From positions 310,001 through 374,000 of the forward strand of contig WACJ01000096.1 in NCBI GenBank assembly GCA_008973525.1: DNA of 64,000 nt, read 5' to 3'. Source of the DNA: Stenopsyche tienmushanensis (Eukaryota; Arthropoda; Insecta; Trichoptera; Stenopsychidae). Below are positions 37,341 to 48,764 of this stretch, in pieces. Position 1 is the first letter of the stretch, and every line of letters begins with the position of its first letter. A program made the translations under genes and the position numbers. The notes under the pieces are model-generated. The model was not told the origin of the DNA and made no database searches. It saw only the letters and a list, made by a program, of their open reading frames with translations.

Positions 37341-37439
37341 TTGGCATTATATAAGAGTGCCATAATAAATCCCAAAAAACTTAAAAATTGTTTAAAAAAA
37401 GCCTATTTTTTGGGTCGTCAAAGTGAGATTAGCCCTTAA
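36553..37439 (+). pseudogene. mariner transposase pseudogene, best-preserved copy
   Basis: A 253-codon frame (36678-37439) keeps all three catalytic aspartates of a DD34D mariner transposase. D1 is in LVTGDESWI, D2 in FHHDNARPHMSLL, and D3 in YSPDIAPSDYYLF, with 34 residues between D2 and D3 by my count. The WVPHEL-type linker appears as DVWLPRKLTDSN. Upstream, the HTH segment (NTDLIIAMVEENPRY) is in frame but ends at a TGA at about 36657. The first HTH is missing, as in the sister copies. The C-terminus leaves the family after GIMKL and reads through about 33 unrelated codons. The catalytic core is therefore readable, but the DNA-binding region is broken and the native C-terminus is lost. 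Confidence 0.88.
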
Positions 37440-38450
37440 ACTCATTCTCATTTATTTTCTTACCTACGCATTAATAGATCCGTAGCAAATTGATATCATA
37501 GCTAATATCACACATGGTCTTTTTTTTAAAATACCTATGAGTTTTAATAAAATAAATGTTGTTTTTAGCTGAAAACAAATGTTTAAAAATAGATGGTAAC
37601 GTTGATTACTGTACGAAAATGTCCATGGTTGTAATTCCCATGACAAATCTCATGGTAGTGCTATTGTTTTCTTGTGTCAATGTTGACCCAAGACTACAAT
37701 AAATTCACCAGAATGCTCTTAAAATACTGACGAGGGGGAGTTACATAGACAATGTCTTTGTCCTAAGACTGAATATTAAAAAGAAACAAAGAGTGTCCAT
37801 GATACTATTTCATCACTAGGCTATTCGTAATATTTGGATTTAAATTTTGACATTGATCAATATGATCAAAAACTATTTTTTTAACAAATTGATGTGTTTA
37901 TGATAGCAAAAGCGTCTATTTTTGAGTCAAGGATGTATATACAGCTATAATTTTGTAGAGCTATTAATGAGCTGATGTAATCGAAAGGCGATCAAATTTT
38001 CATCTTTTCATCGTCAAATAAGATGGTTTAATTTATGGACAGTGTCTCGAACCTTACCTTGAAGACTTGTCATTTAGATCAATGGGCTTAATCGAAAATG
38101 ACAAGGGGGTGACAGTTTATATAGCGTTAATCGAGCGTGAGGGTTGCGGTGCCAAATATCTATTTACGGCTTTCAGCCACTCATTCAAGCCTATTTTTCA
38201 TATAATTGGACATCCACGACAACAAAAATTAATAGTTTGAAACCAGCAATTGGCAGATTTCAACAATATTCAATCGAAATTGGTTGCATTGCAGTGTGAT
38301 GATGCAAGTTCATTCATCGTGGGCATGAATGAATGTTTGTCTATAGGGGAGCGATGTTCGGCAAAAGTAGGTTTTTGCTTCTAAAATTACGTCTTTATTG
38401 GATTGTCTACTCGTTGAAACATGGACTGCGACGTTGGTGCGTGCTATTAG
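37440..38450. other. Spacer, nothing recognised
   Basis: AT-rich sequence without domains, element ends or RNA genes that I can identify. Confidence 0.4.
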
Positions 38451-38707
38451 TTCCCCTCGTCCTGGTTAAACACCGACAAGTACCGAAGAAGGGAAAGGAC
38501 GAAGGGTGTCGTGTACAAGTTACCCAATTATCTGGAGCCACCCTCGCAAGAGCGTTCCGCTGTTGCGACAGGTTCTCAAATGTTCCACGCAAATGGAAGA
38601 ACACCAGATATTTCAAGGTCACAAAGTATACTTCGAGGTCTCGAGGCGTGGAAGAATGACCTGCTTTTCAGAAAGTTTTCAACTAAATCACGGAAATCGC
38701 CGCAGTG
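38451..38707 (+). other. Candidate coding exon, unrecognised
   Basis: An 85-codon frame in a GC-balanced block is preceded by CTATTAG, a possible splice acceptor, and ends in TGA at 38705-38707. The reading is basic and polar (WLNTDKYRRRERTKGVVYKL, then SQERSAVATGSQMFHANGRT and RGLEAWKNDLLFRKFSTKSR) and looks protein-like. No ATG is available near its start, so it would have to be a terminal exon. Other frames over the same DNA are also open for 65-108 codons, which weakens the case. I recognise no family. Confidence 0.28.
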
Positions 38708-40297
38708 AAAGCTGCGATCGGAGTGTTTATGACATGATTAGAGAGAAGCGGCCTTTGGCATTAATAGAACAATATGAAATATTTATTTGTTGTAAAACGA
38801 GGTCAATGTAAAGCCTTATTGCTCGCATTATCATGATAATAATAGCTCGGATTTTGGATGTTAAATTGGGTCAAACGCTATGAATGACCAACTGTAAAGT
38901 ATAATATGTCGAAATGACGCCTCCAGAAATGCTCATTTTTTATTGCAAAAAATCACGAAGCATCTGCAATAAATAATTCATGTGGATCTTATTGAACGAC
39001 GGTTGCTTTTAAAAGACCATCAACGATGATCATAAATTGAATACAACAAATTAAAGCATTGAAATACACGAGTGTACATTGAATTCTCAATGTTATTCAG
39101 TAAATTACAAAGTTTATTTTCATTTTATACGTGGCTTTAATTTACGCGGTTTTTAATGGATGACGTCAATGGCGTTCCATAAGAAAAGGGTGAATATATT
39201 AATACTATGCATAATGTGAACATGGTAAAACCGTCTTTCTTGGGTTTTGTATGCATCTAATAACTCCAAATTATACAGAATCAAATAGAATAAGCGTACG
39301 TAGGAAACATTTTGTTTTAATTTTAAAAATCCAATAGTGAGTCAACATGCATTACAATCTAAATTAGAATGAATTTGAAGTACATGAATAATTTAGTCAT
39401 GAGTGGTCAAGGATCTGCTGCTCACATCATGATTTAATAAATGATTTTTTGGGGATCAGAAGTTGGTTATACAAAAGCATCCATTATACTAAAAATGAAT
39501 TAAATCTTATTGGAAATGGGTTCAACTTAAATCTGTAATTAAACATCATTCAAATGTATCAAACCAGGGGGATTGACCTAAGATCAACGTCCTTTAATGT
39601 AACTAACAACGTTCATGAAAAACAATTAAAAGATAATTCAACGAACGCTTGAAAGTATATGTAAGGCTTCTTAGAACGATGTTTTATGAAGTTTGTTATT
39701 AATTTGCACATGCGAGAGTTGAATATACTAATAAAAATAGAAAGATACTGTCGGAAATATTATCTGAATTTTCTATATTAATTATTGGTTCGAATTAAGG
39801 TTGAGAAACTGCGGATTTAATCCACTACGTCTAAAGTAAAATTAACCTCATTTGTGAAAAATTCTGTTCACATTTTTTCACTAGTTCAACTTTATATCGG
39901 ATAAGGAATAAAACGAATGGCGAGAAATAGATTAATAACTTCGTTACAAAGTTGGCTGCAGAAATGGCATTGGGCCAAGTTGCAAATACGGAAGATTTAA
40001 TGAGGTCTTACAAAGTTGTTGATTATTATTTGAATAATGAATGGAAGTTTTCAGGATGAAAAACAGGGATAACGCCATTAAATGCACGTTTAAGAAGACG
40101 ACTGATGTACCGTACTATAATTAATCTTCGCGATGTTCATCCTACATTTATTTAAATATGACGAATTCATGCTATTGTACATATAAAAAGGTTGCATATA
40201 ACTGCTGTATTGTATGAATAAATATACACTAGGCATGCGTTCAGAATGAAATGCGTGTTTTGTCGTATAATCAACTATTTCTTTGTAAATATGGAAA
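38708..40297. other. Spacer, nothing recognised
   Basis: AT-rich sequence. TACGTGG and TTTACGCGG motifs near 39130-39150 resemble those at 19.96-20.04 kb. No gene seen. Confidence 0.35.
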
Positions 40298-40576
40298 TTG
40301 TTGAGGGCTTTCGTTTCGTCAGTAGTTCCGCGATGGGTGGTTCCTATTGATTTCGGGTTTCCCCAAGGCGCTTACGCGTTCAAGGTAACCGTTTGTGGGG
40401 TGAAATGGGAGTTGGGAGAATACTCCAGACGCCACCCCGCCTTTGCACCCCCGGCTGTGATCAGCTGCCGAGAAAAGTCTTTTGACACGACCGAGTACCT
40501 CTGTCTCAATGAAGGAACTTTACAAAGTTCACCGACTAAATATACAAGATATTGTATATATTATATAAATTATTAA
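40298..40576 (+). other. GC-rich block with open frame, unrecognised
   Basis: About 40310-40520 is far richer in G+C than its flanks. It carries a plus-strand frame (VVPRWVVPIDFGFPQGAYAF and on) of up to 92 codons from a non-ATG start. I recognise no domain. It could be an exon, a CpG-containing regulatory element or part of an unlisted repeat. The frame runs on into plainly noncoding AT-rich sequence before its stop. Confidence 0.2.
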
Positions 40577-40633
40577 TAATATCATAGTAGAAATCAGGAG
40601 CTCGCAGAGCGTTACTAACAACGTGCTTATATT

Positions 40634-40652
40634 ACGTCGCCGTGGGCGACGT
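40634..40652. other. Perfect 8-bp hairpin
   Basis: ACGTCGCC (40634-40641), GTG loop, GGCGACGT (40645-40652). Its function is unknown. Confidence 0.4.
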
Positions 40653-41334
40653 TACTACGAAAAAACTTTATTAATGAAGCACACTTCGGTAGCAAAAATA
40701 CGTCTAGAGCATCCATCATGAGCGACGTATTATAAAAATAATATTGATCATCGTGATTAATCCAACATATCATTCATGTTGTATTCATATGATATGTGAG
40801 ACACTTCATGTTTGTGAAATTAATCGATTGTCCAATAAAATAACCATCCGCCACGTATGATTTCCTTTTTAGATGTAATATCCGTTATTATAGACGATCT
40901 CCTAGACAAGGATACTTTTCTTGGAATATAAAGAATATTATGGGTCGATTTTCAAGGTCTGCTATATATGATTAGATAAGAATATTTCAATTGCATTTTC
41001 AGTTATTAATGATTATCAATGATTTTTGATCAATCTGTATAATAAATATCCACTTTGCATTTAACAATATCTTATATCTTGAATACATCATAATAATACC
41101 GAAGATATCTATTTGTTCGTTTATATTTTTGTTTAGGTATTTTTACAAAATCATGCTAGAAAATTAGCATTGTTATGTTATTAGACGTTTGTTATTGAAT
41201 TACAGTCATTTTTGCATCAATATGCAATCAGCCATTCGTCAATTTTGAATGAAAAAAGACATGCATAGAATTGTAATATAAATATTGTATTTATCACGCA
41301 ATAAAGAATACATATTTCAGTATGGTGCTTTGAA
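40653..41334. other. Spacer, nothing recognised
   Basis: AT-rich sequence without recognisable features. Confidence 0.4.
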
Positions 41335-42358
41335 TTAACACTCTCGTCGCCTAACCTGAATCAGTGTTGTTTCTTACGGAGCCTAAATTCACTTCTTCTC
41401 AGATTTCACTGCACTTACCCCAGGGGTCCCAAATATTCGTAAAAATTAGAATATGAAGTTGGTAAAATATTTGAATATTTTATATATGTATACGAGGCTG
41501 ATTTAAATATAGCTCGAAATTTTTCTGTACAAATTTATTAGTGTCATCTTATTTTTCTACAAAGTTCCCTTCATTAGAAATAAATTCACACACATCACAC
41601 AAAGATGACGCGAAGTATCATCTTCTGTTGCGCAACACGTTTTCTCGCAGAAAAAGACGTGAAATCAAGTCAAATTCTGATTTTTTTGATTTCAGCGAAA
41701 TCAAAGGGATCATAATTTTATCTACATTTAAAAAAAAACATATTTTAAAAATAAAAGTGCATTGAACGTCTCTACTTTTAAACTTGACCGTAATTTTATT
41801 TTTATTGAGCCTGCTATCGAAAAAACCCTCTCAGTTGTCATCGAGTTTGGTTTTAAATTTTAGTAGAGATTCGTAAAGAATATCTAAAATATCACACCTT
41901 TTTTGACGAGATCAATATTTTAGAATAGTTTTTCAATAAAAATAAAATAATTTCAATAAACATAGCACTTTTTTTGTTGCTATTTCGATTGGCAGAAGAA
42001 CATCGAACAGTTTGTACTCTTGTATTGTATTCAATTGTTACAAAAAGCCAGGAAGCGAAAATAAAGTGTAAAAAGGGTCTCAACATATTGTCCTAATTAT
42101 CCAAAATCATCTCATCTCATATGTATTTGAATTGTTTTAATGAATACCATGCTACATAATACAATGTTTATTGTTAATATAAAGTAAATTTAGTTATTTT
42201 TTAATTTTATATATTTAATTCCATTATATAGAAATTAAATAACTTATTAAATGGTATTTAAGCGGAGAATGAAAACGTTCACCAAAATTACGCGACGGGG
42301 CTTCCGTGGGGGAACGCCCGTCGCGCATAACCGTTGGACGCGACGACGAACGAGTTAA
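41335..42358. mobile_element. TTAA (piggyBac-type) element, family C, 1.0-kb copy
   Basis: TTAA at 41335-41338 and 42355-42358 bounds a 1,024-bp unit. The left end reads TTAACACTCTCGTCGCC; the right end, reversed, reads TTAACTCGTTCGTCGTCGCG. Both ends match a 337-bp element at 61944-62280 in the opposite orientation, over about 50 bp at one end (including the GTGTTGTTTCT segment) and about 34 bp at the other. The interior differs between the copies. A GC-rich stem (GCGACGGG...CCCGTCGC) lies near the right end. No transposase codons were recognised in the interior, where the open frames are short and low-complexity. Confidence 0.7.
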
Positions 42359-44940
42359 TAACAGAAAGTATGAATGACAAATGTAAAAACTCCTTGAATC
42401 TGTTTGAACCCAATAAGGATGAATTGGATAAAAACGTCAAAAACCGTTAAATCTCATATAAATCGAGATTTTTTGAAAATACAAATACACATTAGAATGA
42501 AGTATTAGAATTTATAGTTATTAATAATGCATATACAATCTAAAATTTTACGTTTTTTTCCATAAGATTCATCTTAAAGAGATTCTCATTACCATTCGGG
42601 ACGTTCAAAGAAAATTTCAAACAAGATTTTAGATGCATGAGATGCTTCACTTTGTTCAATCAGACAAAATCTTTGTTGCATATTCTTTGGGAAGCTCTTA
42701 TATAATTTATAATTTAAAAAAATAGTCAATGTTGATTCCTATGTTGCTTTACGTGACTTCATTTCTGATCCTTTTCACTGTTAACAAAATGTCTAATGTC
42801 ATAAACAGATTGAACGTATTTTTGAATCCATCTTCGCCTTGATTGAATGCAAATTTATTCCAGGAAGAAGTCAAAATGCTAAGAAAGCATTCGTCAATAA
42901 CTTGAAATAGCTTATTGCAGCTGCCCACGTTATTGCTATAATATTGTACGAGAATAACTCAAATCTAGGTAAACATTGGGCAAAGATCCCGAAGAAGATT
43001 ATGCGGTAACATGTCTTAGTCATTAATACCGAATGGGTATCTACATAAAGCAAAACTACAAAGTGTAATGTGAGCTTTGTATTCTAAGAATAACTGACCA
43101 GGAAGACGCCAACCACATATTAATCCGCGATGAGAAACATGATATCGATGAAATATGGACTGACATTGAAGACATGACAAGCGAGGCAAAAAAATGATTT
43201 AAATACCAGATGATTTAAAATAGACGAAATAGATCAATTATAAAGCATCCTTTGCAAGTGTTTGAATTTTTTTAAAATTATTTTTGCTATGTATTCTACT
43301 TGTAGTCGATGACGTTAGCGACACTCCCATAATATGACATTTTCACATGTAAAAAACATGTATCATTCAATTTTCATTAAGTGATCATAACAACCTTGAA
43401 TTGGAATTCCCCTGCATTAAGGGGATCATTTTTTTCCTTTGTGGCGCCACCTTGCGTCCCTTCATTGTCCTTTAGGATTTTGAGTGGTAGTGGTCGGGTT
43501 TGTTTGTATTGGAATAGCGTTTTGCGAACACGTTATTGGGGCCATGAAGGGGACCATTCATAAACAGGGGCCCCTAGGGACTCAATAAGAGCACCCCTCT
43601 CCCCGTGTCCATGTATTATGAGCGGGAGACTACACCCCTCAATTGTGACTATCCGAGTGTAGCTATTTTAATCGCTAATGATGTTTAAATATTCCAATAT
43701 CTATCCAATTCGATGATATTTCATACACATTAAAAAAATAATCAAATATAAAAATACAATTTTTGTTTGGGTGTCTATAAGGGATGATATATTTGATAAA
43801 GACCCTTAATTCGACATAGATTCACCCTAATCATAAAGCACACTCCAGACGTGCGGATCTGATTTTTGAGCCACAACCCTGTCAAAACATTTCTACCCCC
43901 TGTAAATTCAGTAAATATGAGTCACAGTGTGCTTATGACAACAACACTGAATGCATCAATATAATAAAAGCCTGTTATTAGCTGATTTACAATAAGGCCA
44001 ATATAATGGCAACTTCTTCTGCTTCGACATTTAAAAGTCAATTGAATTCAACATCTTTGATTGCTAAATTAAGGTCAAGGCTGGCGTATATCTTGATCGA
44101 TGACGGAATTCAGACAATTTGATTCTCATTTTAGACATTAAATATATGCGGAATTGCACGCTTTTATAACTGGATTCCAGATAAAAATGTTGCAAGCTGA
44201 AAGTCCTCATCTGGTTGTTAACAAGCTTTTCATTTCAGAAAATGTTGCGGCAAGCATTTCGACCACTTGAAAATCTGCAAAACGGCATCGCATAGTCGCT
44301 ATTATTAAATCCCCTGTAGAATTTGAGCATATAGAATTTTACTCCAGACGATCCAATTTAATATTATGCTCACAATACATAATATGTGAATGTAGTCGTT
44401 ATAATTTAAATATGGAATCACAGATAAAATATGATAAAGGACTCATTGGGAGACGATTTTCAAAGGGGAACGGGGCCATAGAAAAACATCTCATCAAAAA
44501 TACAAGAAATCATACAAAACCACAGGAATATTTGGATGAGAAAATATTGTTATGAAAATATCTGATTGAACGGTATTTTTTGTGATTCCTTAATCATGTT
44601 CAAGTTCTCTAAAAGTAATTCAAATTTAAGCATATTGATATGCCAAAGCAAACAAGGTCAAACCATACAAGTATATAAAGCCATATATATAAACGAAAAT
44701 GAATATTCCTAAAAATCAAAATGATATCATATTTATTTATTTTATTTTGTAGGTACAGAGTGCGGCAGGAAAACTTCCTTGTTTGAAATGCGCGTCCTGG
44801 AACTACAGTTATTTCGAAAAGGGTGAAATTAGTGCCTTTCATACAGTGGATTGTCTTTAAATGTCTTTGATTAGACAAATATCTGCACGCTATGAAACCC
44901 GACAAGACAGTAACACCAAATTTCTTTCTGTAATAGTATT
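42359..44940. other. Spacer, no recognised gene
   Basis: Mostly AT-rich. 43060-43195 has a short plus frame (DQEDANHILIRDEKHDIDEI) that reads like a decayed coding fragment of unknown type. 43420-43650 is GC-rich and includes CAGGGGCCCCTAGGGACTC at 43566, which resembles a hAT terminus but has no partner. Confidence 0.3.
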
Positions 44941-45011
44941 AAAAAGGATATTTTGAATTACGTATAAAGAAAAACTCTTCTTGTTTGCCATATCTATTCT
45001 AAGATTTTTTT

Positions 45012-45075
45012 TCCACAGTCTGGATTTGAATCCGAATCTTTATAATTGGAGTCTAACAACTTAATCACTATAATA
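45012..45075 (-). repeat. tRNA-derived SINE-like fragment
   Basis: The minus strand shows an A-box-like TAGTGATTAAGTTGTTAGAC and a B-box-like GATTCGGATTCAAATCC at tRNA-like spacing, ending AGACTGTGG followed by an A-run. The arms do not pair well enough for a working tRNA. Related fragments lie at 17730, 31548 and 35905. Confidence 0.5.
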
Positions 45076-45191
45076 ATCGTGCTGGAAGATGAGCATTGTT
45101 ATGTCATTAGATGATTACCAATGAATTAATATTATTTTTGAATCAATATGCAAAAAAATCATTCATTAATTTTAACTCATTAGTGGCACAG

Positions 45192-45380
45192 GTGTCCACA
45201 TGGACACACAAATTTTGTACTCGGTGTGCCACGGTTTTTTTTTTGTTTCAAAATTTTGTTTTTTTCATTTAATACGTATCATCACCTTAAATCAATATAT
45301 TTTATGTACTTTCAATTCAAATATTACTTTTACTTTCTTAGAAAATAGCTGTGTCCATATGGACACGCTTGCCACTTAAG
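45192..45380. repeat. Left pair of palindromic subterminal repeats
   Basis: GTGTCCACATGGACAC (45192-45207) follows AGTGGCACAG. A second palindrome, GTGTCCATATGGACAC (45351-45366), is followed by GCCACTTAAG. The two are in inverted orientation relative to each other and frame a 200-bp left module. Confidence 0.8.
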
Positions 45381-45454
45381 GTTTGTTTTTAATTTTTACC
45401 AAGAATTATTAAAATGTATTAAAATTTTGTTATATTCATAAATCTTTATTTCTA

Positions 45455-45781
45455 TTAAATGTTTACAGTGTAATAATGTTCAAAACATGTATTACACAGT
45501 TCAACATCACATTTTCCACACTGAGTTCGAACTTCCGAAGTTTTTTTTTTTACAATAAAATCCAGCACATCGTCTTTTTTTTTGATTATCTTGGTGAAAT
45601 TCTTTATTTCGTCAAATTGCCTGTGATTTAAATTGTCGATAGTTCCACCACAACCCTCATCTCCCGAATCTTCATCTGTTAAAACTGCAGGATCTGGTGG
45701 TGCTATAAATAAATCATATTCGGTAACGTGTTCATCATTGCTAGTCTCATATAGTGCATCTAATGCATTTTTCTTGCAACA
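45455..45781 (-). pseudogene. piggyBac transposase remnant: N-terminal-like acidic region joined to cysteine-rich domain
   Basis: An open frame of about 108 codons runs from a TGA at 45782-45784 down to TAA at 45455-45457. Its upstream half is acidic (ALDALYETSNDEHVTEYDLF, then DEDSGDEG), like the N-terminal region of piggyBac-family transposases. Its end reads RTQCGKCDVELCNTCFEHYY, a C-x2-C-x4-C-x2-C...H pattern typical of the C-terminal cysteine-rich domain that binds the element's subterminal repeats. The whole catalytic core (DDD triad) between them is missing. Full piggyBac transposases are about 550-600 residues. No in-frame ATG precedes the frame. It cannot catalyse transposition. If it were expressed with a start supplied upstream it could in principle still bind DNA, but that is inference. 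Confidence 0.75.
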
Positions 45782-45870
45782 TCATTTTACATATCCATAA
45801 AACTGTATAACAATAATAATAATGAATAAAAAAGAATACTTTAAAAAAAATATGTAAAAAAATGTAGTGC

Positions 45871-46260
45871 TAAGTGGCACACGTGTCCGTATGGACACAT
45901 TGAATTTGAATACTCAATATACTAAAGATAAACAATTTTTTTATGATCTTTAATTACATTAATGTAAACTATATATGTTTACAATTCATTTAATAAAAGA
46001 AACATTATTCTCACGTATCAATGTTATCATAAAAAAATGCTTGCCTAGAATTTGAGTCCATGTTTTCTTGTCGATAAAATATAACGCACTTCGAAATCAG
46101 ATATTAATTTAATTGAATTAACTGGATCGCTAAAATGACTTCTGTGAGAAGCAACAAACCTTTGTCAACTGATATATGTAAAAAAAAATAATTATATATA
46201 TCAATTGACAAATTTATGAGTAATCATTTGCAACAATAAATGTGTGTCCATATGGACACC
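45871..46260. repeat. Right pair of palindromic subterminal repeats
   Basis: TAAGTGGCACAC precedes GTGTCCGTATGGACAC (45883-45898). GTGTCCATATGGACAC (46244-46259) is followed by CTGTGCCACTAACG. They mirror the left pair. Confidence 0.8.
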
Positions 46261-46304
46261 TGTGCCACTAACGTTAGTAATTGGGTCTGGCACTAACGAG
46301 TTAA

Positions 46305-48201
46305 GTTCATATTCAAGATCTCATCTACTATACCAACATACTGTATTCATTATTCGTTAGTAAGACAAATAAAGATAATGTGATTAAACACAGAGCAGCA
46401 AGATGAAACATAGATTTATTTGTGGATGAAAGCTACATTTTAAGTAAATAAATAAATATTATTATTTTATATGGGATTACTTGATATATTTGGCGTCGAA
46501 ATAAGATTAAATTTTAAATGATTTGGCAACATTGTTCGTCGAAATGCAGATTGTCTATCTTGATAAGCCGGACAATGGATGGGTGATAATCAATGAGATG
46601 AGGTAAGGGGTGTTCTACCTCCAAAGGGTGGAGTGATTAAGATAGAGAGCTGACCGGAACAAAGCTCATTTTGACCGGAAAACAGACGTAATGGAAGAGA
46701 CCCGGTAAGCGAAGAATATTTCAAGTGATCACGAACTAAAAATATCCCGATTTCGTTGAATAAAACCAAATCCATTTAAAAAAAAGTATCAATGGACATA
46801 TCTTTAGCTGGTGTGGAATTCATGGAGGAAAAAACCGGAATGAATTTGTTTAAAACGTGTCAAAAAGGAGAATCCATTGTGACAAAAAAGACAATGGTCG
46901 CATTTTATTAGGGTCGATTATGTCGACAAAAAACGATCCTGGGAGATAATGGATGCAGGAATTTGTATAGGTAAAAACAGATTCTCATAAGATTTATTAT
47001 TTGTTAAGGTGTGGCTCCGACCCGTGCAGGTCCAAATTAATGGGTTACTAAATTGGGTTATTTATGGGAGTGTTTATTTTTTCTTAGCGCAGCCTCCTTC
47101 GGTAGCGGTGCCGATGGTACAAAAAAGCATGGGGTAATTGTGGCGCGTGCCGGAAGCCGACAGGTTGATGTATGCCGAAGTCTACGGGTTGAGTCCCGAC
47201 GCAGGTGGGACACGTGCCACTTGCGTCACTTGCGTCACTTGCGCCACTCATGCCCCTAGTCAGCTGCGCGAGCGCCCTGGCCGAGCGCGAGGGTTGATCG
47301 TCCGGGCACAAAAGCACCCATGGGAATTCAGAGACACCTCTGCCCTTTGAGGTGGAGCTCGGCATTCATGGTGCTTTCCACCGGCCGCATGCAGCTGGTG
47401 GATGAATATACCATTAATCATTGCAACGTGAATACCCGCGTCCGATGTGGTATATTGGTATTTAACAACAAATACGCCATGACTAATGTCATGGACATGT
47501 GGAAAAACGATAGAACAAAGGCGAGCGATTCGTGAAATGTATAGCATTGCTCATCAAAGGATTGCATGCTGTTTCTCTAATGCAAAAATCGTGGAACTTC
47601 ATCAAAAATAGCGACAATGTAAAAAATATTAACACTTAATCTGAAACATTTTAAAACACTTTTTCCCCTATCGAATTCCGAGTGCGAATCTGTCACAAAC
47701 AGAATTTTTATCCACTCAAAGGCAGGGCTATTTAATTATGTCTCACCCGTTTGAGACATAGATTTTTCCGATAGTGTTTTATGTTGAATGTGAATTGATT
47801 TATTTATATTAAGCAAGATCATTATTTTGCTCTTCATGTTCAGATAGTGATTTGTATACGATACTTTACAATATTCTATTTTTTTTTCTAGAAATAACAA
47901 GAGGGAGAGAGAGGAGGTGATTGACCAGATTGGTACATGAGCTTTCAGAGTTTACAGCAGTAGTGATGAATCAGATTTTAGATCAAATCTCCGCCAATGA
48001 TTGTTGTCTGTTTTTAAATGAGATGCTTCTATTGATAGGATTTACTTCTGCATTTTTGATCTATTAAAAGACTTTTTTGATCTGAAAGCATGTTTTTGAC
48101 ATGATCAATATAAGAGCGAAAAACATCCCCTATTCCTAGATATCTGCTAACGCCCGCATCAATTAACATATTCTATTTGATGCTTTTTGTAATCAAATAA
48201 C
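46305..48201. other. Spacer with a GC-rich block
   Basis: 47080-47440 is strongly GC-rich and CpG-containing, with CACTTGCGT repeated at 47217-47245 and open frames in several registers (up to 95 codons), which is expected of GC-rich DNA. I recognise no protein. It could be an exon, promoter or repeat. The remainder is AT-rich. Confidence 0.3.
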
Positions 48202-48448
48202 CAGTGATGTAGTGCTAAATAAAAAAGTCTGGGAGCGCTGATTAATTATAATATTTCAGTACCCCCTCCCCTACCAGCAGTGATACAATTTTCGCACCAA
48301 GTTTCCAACCAAACGGCTTTCAATTTAACCAATTTAAGTTACAATAAATTTTTAAAAATTACAATATATATTATGCAAAATTTCCAAATCGTTTAGAAAA
48401 AAGTGTGGGAGCGCCGACCCCACGCGCCCCCGCCCCACTACACCACTG
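48202..48448. mobile_element. hAT MITE, 247 bp, copy 1
   Basis: It starts CAGTGATGTAGTG and ends, reversed, CAGTGGTGTAGTG. It is flanked on both sides by the 8-bp direct repeat CAAATAAC (48194-48201 and 48449-48456). The 8-bp duplication and CAGTG termini are diagnostic of hAT elements. It has no coding capacity. It is the same length as, and clearly homologous to, the element at 54792-55038, which is in the opposite orientation. Confidence 0.92.
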
Positions 48449-48456
48449 CAAATAAC

Positions 48457-48764
48457 GAATACTGTGTTCGCTGGCTGCCAGCCCCATTTTGTTTATACGT
48501 TTTATTTGCTCAAAGACAGGGTAGAGTAAAGTTATTGAGAAATGAAGTTCTGTAGGATTTACGATAGACGTTGATTTAAATATGGTGATGAGTGTATTAT
48601 TGGAAGGGTTGTGTTTGTTGATTATTATTTTTAGTTGCATCCATAGCTGGAATTTTTTGAGCTTTTCCACAAAAGCTTAAACGCCAGTTGGACGACAGAA
48701 GATATATTAAGAGTGTAAATTTTATCTTATCCCATTTAACGATGTTCATCGCCCATCATTTCAA
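48457..48764. other. Spacer, nothing recognised
   Basis: AT-rich sequence with no feature identified. Confidence 0.4.

Larger units (their letters stand above)
45172..46304 (-). mobile_element. Internally deleted piggyBac element
   Basis: A 1,133-bp unit is bounded by TTAA on both sides (45172-45175 and 46301-46304). Its ends are CTCATTAGTG on the left and, reversed, CTCGTTAGTG on the right. Inside each is an inverted GTTAGTGGCACAGG-type repeat followed by the palindrome GTGTCC(A)NATGGACAC. The subterminal repeat lies 25 bp further from the tip on the right than on the left. piggyBac itself is known to have such asymmetric spacers. Two more palindromes face inward. A transposase fragment with the piggyBac cysteine-rich C-terminus reads on the minus strand. 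Confidence 0.85.

Noticed and set aside
43566..43610. CAGGGGCCCCTAGGG as a hAT terminus
   Set aside because: No inverted partner and no 8-bp duplication were seen; the GC-rich sequence alone is not enough.
45012..45075. A working tRNA gene
   Set aside because: A- and B-boxes are present, but the acceptor, D and T stems do not pair; it is better explained as a SINE or pseudogene.
47053..47547. Arginine- and alanine-rich frames in the GC-rich block as genes
   Set aside because: Several registers on both strands are open at once, as expected of GC-rich noncoding DNA; no motif was found.
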